From an uncultured Eggerthella sp. (GTDB taxonomy: Bacteria; Actinomycetota; Coriobacteriia; Coriobacteriales; Eggerthellaceae), in assembly GCA_900540345.1 (NCBI GenBank), contig UQFK01000013.1, forward strand, positions 1 through 20,002: 20,002 nucleotides of DNA. Direction: 5' to 3'. Shown here piece by piece: positions 14,278 through 20,002 of this stretch. Every line of letters starts with the position of its first letter. Position 1 is the stretch's first letter. Below the pieces are notes generated by a model, which was not told where the DNA came from, ran no database searches, and worked only from the letters and a program-made list of their open reading frames with translations. The translations under genes were made by a program, and so were the position numbers.

Positions 14278-15858
14278 ATGCCAAAAGGCGCCTACGCGAT
14301 CACCACACCGATCTACTATGTGAATGCCGCTCCTCATCTTGGAACTGCTTATACCACCATTGCAGCGGATGCTGTTGCACGCTATCAGCGCATGAATGGT
14401 CATGAGGTCTCATTTGTGACTGGTATGGATGAGCACGGGCAAAAAGTTGCTGATACCGCAGCAGCTCACGATATGGAACCACAAGAATGGTGCGATTCCA
14501 TGGAACCTGCATTCCGTGATGCATGGGATATGCTTGACATCACCTATACTGACTTCGTCCGCACCACAGAGCCTCGTCACGCAGATACGGTAAAGAAATT
14601 CTGGAATGATCTCTATGATAAGGGCTATCTCTACAAGGGCGCATACGAAGGCTGGTATTGCGTTCATGAAGAAACATACTATGCCGAATCTGACCTGGAA
14701 AAAGACGAGGAAGGAGTGTTCGTCTGTCCCGATTGTAAGCGTCCTGTGCAAAAGACGAGTGGGGAAGAGAACTGGTTCTTCAAATTATCAGATTTCGAAG
14801 ATAAGCTCCTTGAATTTTATGAGCAAAATCCTGATTTCATTCGCCCTGTTACGCGCAAGAATGAGGTTGTTTCATTCGTAAAGAGCGGACTTAAGGATCT
14901 TTCCATTTCTCGCTCAACATTTGATTGGGGAGTTCCGCTTCCCTTTGACGAAGGGCATGTCGCCTATGTTTGGGCTGACGCGCTCCTGGCTTATTTGACA
15001 GGAATCGGCTATAGCGATCCTGATCGCACGCAAGAGTTCGAAGCTGCATGGCCGATGCAATACCACTTCGTTGGTAAAGATATCATTCGCTTCCACTGCG
15101 TTATCTGGCCTGCAATGCTTATGGCAGCTGATATGCCCATCTCACACACCGTCTTCGGACATGGTTTCTTGCTGACAAAAGGCGAAAAGATGTCGAAGTC
15201 GCGTGGCAATGCACTCAAACCCGCCGATCTGGTTAAGGTATTCGGCGTCGATCCCTATCGTTACTATTTCCTCTCTGATGTTCAATTCGGTCATGATGGC
15301 TCCATCTCCATTGAGCGCATGGTGCAAGTCTACAATGCAGATCTGGCAAATACCTGGGGAAATCTTGTCTCACGCGTCTTCAATATGACCGACAAGTATT
15401 TTGATGGTCAAGTTCCCACTCCTCCAACTCAAGCCAAAGATAACCCACTTGCTGATATCGCAAAGGATCTATATCAAGACTACGATGAAGCCTTTTCTAA
15501 TGTTGACTTCTCAAGAGCTGCACAGGCGGTTCAAAAGCTTGCAAGTCGCGTGAATCTCTATGTAGAAGATTCGAAACCGTGGGATCTCGCAAAGAGCGAA
15601 GAGACTGCTGATGAGCTTGCTGCTGTCATCTACAACGCCCTAGAAGCGATCCGAATCATCGCTCTGTTCATGGCACCATTTATGCCGAACACCTCTAATG
15701 AAGTCTTTTCTCGCATGAATCTTGGCAATGTGACCGATATCACCGATATTGAAGCTGCAAGCGTATGGGGACAGCTCGACCCAGGTCTTAAGATCGATAC
15801 GGGAACGCCTCTTTATCCACGATTGGACGTAGATGCGATCGATTTCTCTCTCGAATAA
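14278..15858 (+). CDS. metG: Methionyl-tRNA synthetase
   Basis: A 526-residue class I synthetase charging tRNA-Met. The nucleotide-binding motif appears as PHLGT (residues 19-23, the HIGH variant usual in MetRS) and the second as GEKMSKSRGN (KMSKS at 304-308). MDEHGQKV (50-57) and VWADALLAYLTGIGY (231-245) are further MetRS signatures. The insertion between Rossmann halves contains Cys128 and a CPDC pair (150-153) but not a full set of four zinc cysteines. The anticodon-binding helical domain follows, and there is no C-terminal EMAP/tRNA-binding domain, so it is the short form. ATG 14278 has AAAGGAGATT upstream. It heads the conserved metG-tatD block; the next gene overlaps its end. Confidence 0.96.
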   Translation: MPKGAYAITTPIYYVNAAPHLGTAYTTIAADAVARYQRMNGHEVSFVTGMDEHGQKVADTAAAHDMEPQEWCDSMEPAFRDAWDMLDITYTDFVRTTEPRHADTVKKFWNDLYDKGYLYKGAYEGWYCVHEETYYAESDLEKDEEGVFVCPDCKRPVQKTSGEENWFFKLSDFEDKLLEFYEQNPDFIRPVTRKNEVVSFVKSGLKDLSISRSTFDWGVPLPFDEGHVAYVWADALLAYLTGIGYSDPDRTQEFEAAWPMQYHFVGKDIIRFHCVIWPAMLMAADMPISHTVFGHGFLLTKGEKMSKSRGNALKPADLVKVFGVDPYRYYFLSDVQFGHDGSISIERMVQVYNADLANTWGNLVSRVFNMTDKYFDGQVPTPPTQAKDNPLADIAKDLYQDYDEAFSNVDFSRAAQAVQKLASRVNLYVEDSKPWDLAKSEETADELAAVIYNALEAIRIIALFMAPFMPNTSNEVFSRMNLGNVTDITDIEAASVWGQLDPGLKIDTGTPLYPRLDVDAIDFSLE

Positions 15859-16849
15859 TCCCACTAACGACCTTTGCTTTTCTTTTGGGGAGAGCATTCC
15901 GCTTACATCGCTTAGCGATATTGAGCGCGATATGCTCTTCTATCAAAAACGAAAAAAAGAGAAATGCCGCCTCGTTGAAGCGCCTTCACTGCCTGCGCCT
16001 ATTGCTGATACGCACGCTCATCTCGATATGCTCTCAAATCCCGCACGCGCAATCGCTCGAAGTGCTTACTATGGCATACGTTTTATCTGCACGATCGTCG
16101 ATGTACAAGAAGACCATCGTACTACCTTTGAAGAGCTCTCGAGCTGGATCGCTGGTGCACGCTCGTTCTACGAGCGATACGATCTTGGCAATTTCGAGAA
16201 TGATGCTCCAAAGATTCGCATAGGAATCGGCTGTCATCCTCATAATGCAAAATACTATGATGATTCACTTGAAAAACGTCTTCTTGATGCGCTTCATCAC
16301 CCCCTTGTAGCTGCGATCGGCGAAGTAGGACTCGATTACCACTACGATCATTCCCCTCGATCAGAGCAAAGAGAGGCGTTCAGAAGACAGATTCGTCTTG
16401 CGCATAAGACTGGCCTGCCGCTTATCCTCCATCTTCGTGAAGCGCATGAGGATGGATTGGCCATCATGAACGAAGAAGGCTTTCCTGAAGCTGGGGTGTT
16501 GCTTCATTGTTTCAATCTCGACAAGGAAACCCTCAAGCCGTGGATCAATAAAGGATGCTATGTCGCTTTTGGCGGCCCGCTCACTTTTAAGAATGCCCCC
16601 GAGGTGCGTCAAAGCGCACTTACCGTTCCGCTTGATCGCTTGCTTACCGAGACCGATTCTCCCTTTATGACCCCTGAGCCACTTCGCGGAATGGAATGTG
16701 GACCAGAATATACGCTCTTTACCATTGCTAAGTTGCTCGAGATATTCGATTGCACAACACACGCTTCGCAGCATGCGCTTCTTGAGCGATTGTTCGAAAA
16801 TGCGTGCGCTCTACTCGATAGGGAAGTCACTCCATGGCAACATGGCTGA
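15833..16849 (+). CDS. tatD: TatD-family metal-dependent hydrolase (DNase)
   Basis: A TIM-barrel hydrolase with all metal ligands present: ADTHAHLDM (His61, His63), GEVGLDYH (Glu164), LILHLREA (His200), LLHCFN (His225) and TETDSPF (Asp275). Family members are 3'-5' DNases/RNases or deacylases. The frame from ATG 15833 gives 338 residues, overlaps metG by 26 bases and adds an N-terminal extension of about 55 residues before the barrel; family members are usually 255-270. ATG 15932 (305 residues) is another possible start; neither has a convincing ribosome site. GGGGAGAG at 15887-15894 sits between them without a canonical in-frame start at proper spacing. The 3' end overlaps the next gene by 16 bases, indicating one operon. 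Confidence 0.9.
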   Translation: MRSISLSNNPTNDLCFSFGESIPLTSLSDIERDMLFYQKRKKEKCRLVEAPSLPAPIADTHAHLDMLSNPARAIARSAYYGIRFICTIVDVQEDHRTTFEELSSWIAGARSFYERYDLGNFENDAPKIRIGIGCHPHNAKYYDDSLEKRLLDALHHPLVAAIGEVGLDYHYDHSPRSEQREAFRRQIRLAHKTGLPLILHLREAHEDGLAIMNEEGFPEAGVLLHCFNLDKETLKPWINKGCYVAFGGPLTFKNAPEVRQSALTVPLDRLLTETDSPFMTPEPLRGMECGPEYTLFTIAKLLEIFDCTTHASQHALLERLFENACALLDREVTPWQHG

Positions 16850-17403
16850 TCATATCAGGTTCTCCTTACGCACAAGGAACATGTGCTCGGATTGCAGAGC
16901 AGATCAAGACCTCGCTTTACGATCTTGATCCTCATACAAACATCCATCTCTTCTCCGTAGCAACACTCAATGTTCATGGATGTATTGGATGTAACGTCTG
17001 CAAGGACGACTTCACCTGTATCTATCAAGATGACCAAAACCTCGTAAGAGAAGCGCTTGAGAGCGCCGATGCAGCACTGATCATCTCGCCGATCTATTTT
17101 GCAGGTGTCCCTTCTCAGCTAAAAGCGGTGCTTGATCGCCTCCAGCCATATTATTGGAAACGACAAGAATACCTCGATGGTCACGATCGCCTGCCTGATA
17201 AACGACCTTTCTACCTTGCGCTGGTCGGCGAAGGGGGAGACCCTTATGGCGCCGAACCTGCGGTGCCTTCACTCACTTCGGCTCTAGCGCTTGTTGATTT
17301 TAAACTTGCCCGTATGCATGCCTTCATCGCCGAAGATGAACAACGCATATACGAAAAGCTCACCCATCAGATTCGCCAAGCTCATAAGGAGGTATGCTCG
17401 TGA
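16834..17403 (+). CDS. Iron-sulfur flavoprotein / NADPH-dependent FMN reductase family
   Basis: A 189-residue flavodoxin-fold protein. The N-terminal phosphate-binding loop ISGSPYAQGTCARIAEQI binds FMN, and ISPIYFAGVPSQLKAVLDR (85-103) is the second conserved flavin and dimer region. Between them HGCIGCNVCKDDFTC gives Cys50-x2-Cys53-x2-Cys56-x5-Cys62, the compact cluster-binding spacing of archaeal and anaerobic iron-sulfur flavoproteins. It would shuttle electrons between reductants and an unknown acceptor in the cytoplasm. It is embedded by overlaps in the metG-tatD-rsmA operon (16 bases with tatD, 4 with rsmA), where other bacteria often carry the RNase M5 gene. GGGAAG precedes the ATG. 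The function in this operon is unknown. Confidence 0.87.
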   Translation: MATWLIISGSPYAQGTCARIAEQIKTSLYDLDPHTNIHLFSVATLNVHGCIGCNVCKDDFTCIYQDDQNLVREALESADAALIISPIYFAGVPSQLKAVLDRLQPYYWKRQEYLDGHDRLPDKRPFYLALVGEGGDPYGAEPAVPSLTSALALVDFKLARMHAFIAEDEQRIYEKLTHQIRQAHKEVCS

Positions 17404-18284
17404 ACCGTCTTTCTTCACTCGCTTCGGTAAGTGATACAAAAGCGACACTTGAGCGTTTCGGCCTCATGACAAAGAAAGCGCTTGGTCAGCATTTTCTTAT
17501 CAATGATGGTGTTGTTGCGCGTATTTGCACACTCGCAGATTTGGTCACAAACGATAAAGTGATCGAGATCGGACCTGGTATCGGGACGCTTACCGAAGCA
17601 TTGCTCAAGCGCGCGGGCGAGGTTGTCTCTATCGAGCGAGATACCGATCTTCCTGCTGTCCTTGCTCATACGTGCGCTCCATGGAGTAAATCCTTCACCC
17701 TCATCTGCGCAGATGCGCTTGACATCACTGCAGAAGACCTTCCTTTTGCGCCTAATAAGCTCGTCGCAAATCTTCCTTATGCCATCGCCGCTACGCTCGT
17801 CCTCGATTATTTCGAGCGCCTCTCTTCGCTTGAAAGCGCAACTGTTATGGTGCAGGCAGAGGTAGCTGATCGCATGTGCGCGAGCGTCGGTACAAAAAAC
17901 TACGGTTCGTACACCATCAAGCTCGGCTTGTTCGCGCACCCGACAGGGCATTTTTCAGTCTCAGAGGGCAATTTCTTTCCGCCACCACGAGTAAAGAGCA
18001 CGGTCATCCGCCTCGATCGCAATACAGAGATCCGTGAGCCTGAGCTCTTAAGAGCCACCATGATCATGGCTGATGCCGCGTTCGAAAACAGACGTAAGAC
18101 CATTTCAAACTCTATGAAGCGCTACTTCGAACGAGTCAATCCGACCATCGAAATTCAGGCATTGCTCTCATATCTTTTCACCCAAGCTGATGTCGATCCT
18201 AGATCGAGAGGAGAAACACTTGCGAGCGATGCCTATCTTCGATTAGGCCGTGCTTTTCTTGATTGGACTATTAACCAAAACTGA
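17400..18284 (+). CDS. rsmA: 16S rRNA dimethyladenosine transferase
   Basis: A 294-residue SAM-dependent enzyme (KsgA) that dimethylates the two adjacent adenines of the 3'-terminal hairpin of 16S rRNA during 30S assembly. Motifs: KKALGQHFL (GQHFL at 29-33), VIEIGPGIGTLTEALL (SAM loop, 54-69), ADALD, VANLPYAIA (catalytic NLPY at 124-127) and FFPPPRVKSTVIRL. The C-terminal helical domain contains AAFENRRKTISNSMK, also conserved. The start is GTG 17400, seven bases after AGGAGG. ATG at 17394 is nearly adjacent to that ribosome site and so unlikely. The GTG overlaps the upstream TGA (GTGA), indicating translational coupling. Confidence 0.96.
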   Translation: MNRLSSLASVSDTKATLERFGLMTKKALGQHFLINDGVVARICTLADLVTNDKVIEIGPGIGTLTEALLKRAGEVVSIERDTDLPAVLAHTCAPWSKSFTLICADALDITAEDLPFAPNKLVANLPYAIAATLVLDYFERLSSLESATVMVQAEVADRMCASVGTKNYGSYTIKLGLFAHPTGHFSVSEGNFFPPPRVKSTVIRLDRNTEIREPELLRATMIMADAAFENRRKTISNSMKRYFERVNPTIEIQALLSYLFTQADVDPRSRGETLASDAYLRLGRAFLDWTINQN

Positions 18285-18297
18285 TCAAATTTAGATT

Positions 18298-18322
18298 ATT
18301 TTGCTTTCTTTATAAGCAAAAT
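18298..18322. repeat. AT-rich inverted repeat after rsmA
   Basis: ATTTTGCTT (18298-18306) and AAGCAAAAT (18314-18322) are perfect 9-base arms with a 7-base loop, 13 bases after the rsmA stop. No T run follows, so it is at best a weak transcription stop or an RNA 3'-end stabiliser. The remaining gap to veg (18323-18414) is AT-rich and shows no open frame. Confidence 0.5.
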
Positions 18323-18414
18323 GAAATAGATCCTCATACCCATCTTTGCTTAACGATCATTTGGTACCGTTGGCATAAATTGACTGTCTATTGATATTTA
18401 TGATTAGGGCAGCG

Positions 18415-18423
18415 TGCTAAGAT
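18415..18423 (+). promoter_or_regulatory. Extended -10 promoter of veg
   Basis: TGC followed by TAAGAT, an extended -10 box, 36 bases before the veg start. No -35 at correct spacing is clear; TTGATA (18391-18396) is 21 bases away. TTGACT at 18380 and TATGAT at 18399 lie too close to each other to work together. Confidence 0.5.
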
Positions 18424-18459
18424 AGGTGAGTTGTACTATGCCATTTTGAGGAAGTGTAT

Positions 18460-18831
18460 ATGGATTTAGCAAAGCAAGCTCAGATCGTTGATAGCATTCA
18501 TGACACTCTGACTGATTTCGTCGGTCAGAAACTGCGCGTTCGTGCCAATATGGGACGTTCCAAGATCGTTGAGAGCGAAGGGGTGCTCATGCAAGTACAT
18601 CCTAAACTCTTCATCATGGAAGTGAAGCGCAAGCGCGGAGCTGCAGCACGTCAGTCTTATCAGTATGTCGACATCCTTACGGGTATGGTAGAACTTAGCC
18701 AGAATGGTGAAGCGCTCTTTGGGTCTTTTATCGATGAGATCGAGCCTGAAGAGATGCTTGTTGCTTCGGGAACCGATGCTCAAACCGAGCCTGCTTCTGT
18801 GCTAGAAGCCCAACCCGTGTCGGTGCTTTAA
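18460..18831 (+). CDS. veg: Veg family protein
   Basis: A 123-residue small cytoplasmic protein. The central part (VGQKLRVRANMGRSKIVESEGVL, FIMEVKRKRG, SYQYVDILTGMVELS) matches the B. subtilis Veg/DUF1021 pattern: an SH3-like beta barrel of about 85 residues. B. subtilis Veg stimulates biofilm matrix formation; the biochemical activity is not settled. About 40 C-terminal residues are an extra, acidic and low-complexity tail (SGTDAQTEPASVLEAQPVSVL). The start ATG 18460 has GAGGAAG seven bases upstream; GTG 18454 overlaps that site and is unlikely. Position just after rsmA is conserved with Firmicutes and supports the call. It is convergent with galU. Confidence 0.88.
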   Translation: MDLAKQAQIVDSIHDTLTDFVGQKLRVRANMGRSKIVESEGVLMQVHPKLFIMEVKRKRGAAARQSYQYVDILTGMVELSQNGEALFGSFIDEIEPEEMLVASGTDAQTEPASVLEAQPVSVL

Positions 18832-18866
18832 TAAGGCTTACAACACGCGCGTAGACGACCAGTCAC

Positions 18867-18908
18867 AAAAAACGCCCCGTCTCAGCTTCGTGCGGTCGGG
18901 GCGTTTTC
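18867..18908. terminator. Bidirectional terminator between veg and galU
   Basis: AAAACGCCCCG (18869-18879) and CGGGGCGTTTT (18897-18907) form a perfect 11-bp stem with a 17-base loop. A runs on the left and T runs on the right serve galU (minus) and veg (plus) respectively. Confidence 0.9.
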
Positions 18909-18934
18909 TCATTTATAAGAGATAAGACGATGGC

Positions 18935-19750
18935 TTATGCATCCTTCATACGTGCATACAAGCGATTATTAGTCTCAAGCCAGCTCTCGATCGTACCAGT
19001 ATCAAAACCATCCTCTTCGTCGATCACAAGCGCGTACATCTCTTCTTCTTTCAAGGCTTCAGCCATCGCATCAGTGAGTTGTATCTCGCCACCTGCACCC
19101 GGAGCAACCTGAGCCAAGAGCTCCATAACACGAGGGGAGAGAAGGTAGCGACCAAAGACAGCGAGATTTGAAGGAGCATCTTCACAAGCAGGCTTTTCAA
19201 CAAGCGAAACAACCTTCCATACGTCTTCTGAGAGCTGATTGCCGTCTATGACTCCAAAACGATCGACCTGATCCTGAGGCACAGGAAGAACCGCGATCAC
19301 ATTAGCGCCACCATGCTCCTCAGAGATCTCCTTCATTCGTACCAGCATCTTATTTTCAGGCACAAGCACATCACCAAGCAGCACGAAGAAAGGCTCGTCT
19401 CCGATTTTGTCTGCAGCACAGTGAACAGCATGGCCAAGTCCGAGCGGTTGATCCTGATAAACATAACTCACATTAAGATTACCTGCATGCGCGACTTTGT
19501 CGGCATAGGAATCCTTACCTCGAGCACGAAGCTCGGCCTCAAGCTCAGGATTTGGCGTGAAATGCTCTTCGATAGACTTCTTATCACGGCTGTTGATGAT
19601 AATAACCTCATCAGCACCCGATGCGAGACCTTCCTCTACCACGTACTGGATGGCGGGTTTATCCACAACCAAAAGCATCTCTTTTGGTTGCGCCTTCGTA
19701 GCGGGAAGGAATCGGCTTCCAAGACCAGCAGCAGGGATAAGGGCTTTCAT
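18935..19750 (-). CDS. galU: UTP-glucose-1-phosphate uridylyltransferase
   Basis: A 271-residue nucleotidyltransferase making UDP-glucose from UTP and glucose-1-phosphate for polysaccharide and glycolipid synthesis. The N-terminus KALIPAAGLGSRFLPATKA carries the nucleotide-binding GLGSRFLPATK, with PKEML (22-26) providing the conserved Lys. Other family stretches are YVYQDQPLGLGHAV, FFVLLGDVL, RFGVI, VSLVEKP, GEIQLTDAM and GFDTGTIESW. The start ATG follows CGAGGTAG. The protein is slightly shorter than many GalU (about 290-300) but no motif is missing. It appears to be a single-gene unit with its own extended -10 upstream and a shared terminator downstream. Confidence 0.95.
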   Translation of the reverse strand: MKALIPAAGLGSRFLPATKAQPKEMLLVVDKPAIQYVVEEGLASGADEVIIINSRDKKSIEEHFTPNPELEAELRARGKDSYADKVAHAGNLNVSYVYQDQPLGLGHAVHCAADKIGDEPFFVLLGDVLVPENKMLVRMKEISEEHGGANVIAVLPVPQDQVDRFGVIDGNQLSEDVWKVVSLVEKPACEDAPSNLAVFGRYLLSPRVMELLAQVAPGAGGEIQLTDAMAEALKEEEMYALVIDEEDGFDTGTIESWLETNNRLYARMKDA

Positions 19751-19790
19751 ATGCTACCTCGTTTTTAACATCGGTTAATTCGCTGTTGTT

Positions 19791-19799
19791 ATCTTATCA
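19791..19799 (-). promoter_or_regulatory. Extended -10 promoter of galU
   Basis: On the minus strand, TGA followed by TAAGAT (19799-19791), 41 bases before the galU start. No -35 box is clear. It is the same extended -10 as in the tRNA-Leu promoter. Confidence 0.4.
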
Positions 19800-19842
19800 A
19801 AGAATGGATGATTCCTTGGATTACACAGATTAGAGGTCAGAT

Positions 19843-19869
19843 TTTGCTTCTACGTAAGCGAGAAGCAAA
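19843..19869. repeat. Inverted repeat between galU and the next minus-strand gene
   Basis: TTTGCTTCT (19843-19851) and AGAAGCAAA (19861-19869) are perfect 9-base arms with a 9-base loop. It lies just beyond the terminator of the last gene, upstream of the galU promoter. It could be a back-up terminator or an operator. Confidence 0.5.
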
Positions 19870-19871
19870 CA

Positions 19872-19899
19872 AAAAAAGAAACCCGGCATTTGAGCCGGG
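19872..19899 (-). terminator. Intrinsic terminator of the last, partial gene
   Basis: On the minus strand, CCCGGC (19899-19894) and GCCGGG (19887-19882) form a perfect 6-bp GC stem with a 6-base loop, followed by TTTCTTTTTTTG. It lies about 43 bases after the stop of the partial gene. Confidence 0.85.
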
Positions 19900-19942
19900 C
19901 ACTTTTTCGATATGCGGACGAATCCGATTGAAACTGAAAAGA

Positions 19943-20002
19943 TTATTCAGCAGTTTCCTCAACAGCTTCTTCGACAGCAGCCTCTTCAGCCGCTTCCTCT
20001 GC
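19943..20002 (-). CDS. C-terminal fragment with an acidic Ala/Glu tail, possibly ribosomal protein
   Basis: Only 19 codons before TAA (19945-19943) are inside the window. The residues are a run of Ala, Glu and Val with one Thr, ending VEETAE. The frame is open to the edge and a strong terminator follows, so a real gene end is likely. Ala/Glu tails are common on bacterial ribosomal proteins, for example L25/Ctc, which often lies near rsmA and galU-like genes in Actinobacteria. That identification is a guess; the tail alone cannot name the protein. Confidence 0.6.
   Translation of the reverse strand, partial: AEEAAEEAAVEEAVEETAE

Noticed and set aside
1..20002. CRISPR arrays, transposases, integrases, phage genes or tRNA-adjacent attachment repeats
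   Set aside because: No regularly spaced repeats, no mobile-element proteins and no duplicated tRNA 3' ends were seen near the four tRNA genes.

Overview
The window is a dense stretch of ordinary bacterial chromosome with about half GC, short gaps and strong AGGAGG-type ribosome sites. ATG, GTG and TTG starts are all in use. There is no insertion sequence, prophage, CRISPR array or rRNA. The protein sequences, the tRNA Val-Gly-Cys cluster typical of Actinobacteria and the metG-tatD-rsmA-veg order shared with Firmicutes together suggest a mid-GC actinobacterium of the Coriobacteriia (Eggerthellaceae-like). This is an inference from family resemblance, not a database match.

Layout. 1-2486: 3' part of gpmI (glycolysis), secG (translocon), tRNA-Leu(GAG) with promoter and terminator, and a cation diffusion facilitator whose frame has no ATG/GTG/TTG ahead of its first membrane helix. 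2573-6838: a LysR-type regulator and a MetQ/NlpA-type lipoprotein on the minus strand. They are divergent from a two-gene operon encoding an octopine-dehydrogenase-family enzyme and an Asp/Glu-racemase-superfamily enzyme. The 269-base divergent region holds four perfect inverted repeats. 6847-7238: promoter, tRNA-Val(GAC), tRNA-Gly(GCC), an internal terminator-like hairpin, tRNA-Cys(GCA) and a final terminator. 7261-10290: TerC-family membrane protein, YegS/DagK-type lipid kinase (minus) and RNase D. 10403-12791: membrane zinc metallopeptidase, xseA and xseB, probably one operon. 12930-14171: acetate kinase. 14278-18831: metG, tatD, an iron-sulfur flavoprotein, rsmA and veg. 18935-20002: galU and the acidic tail of another gene, both minus.

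Most genes are housekeeping: glycolysis and acetate production (gpmI, ackA), secretion (secG), translation and RNA maturation (metG, rsmA, rnd, tRNAs), DNA processing (xseAB, tatD), envelope precursors (galU, lipid kinase) and ion handling (CDF, TerC). The region most likely to hold something undescribed is 2573-6838. Regulator, binding lipoprotein, opine-type dehydrogenase and racemase-type enzyme could together make, recycle or import an opine-like amino-acid conjugate. That reading rests on family membership and gene context; no substrate can be read from the sequence.
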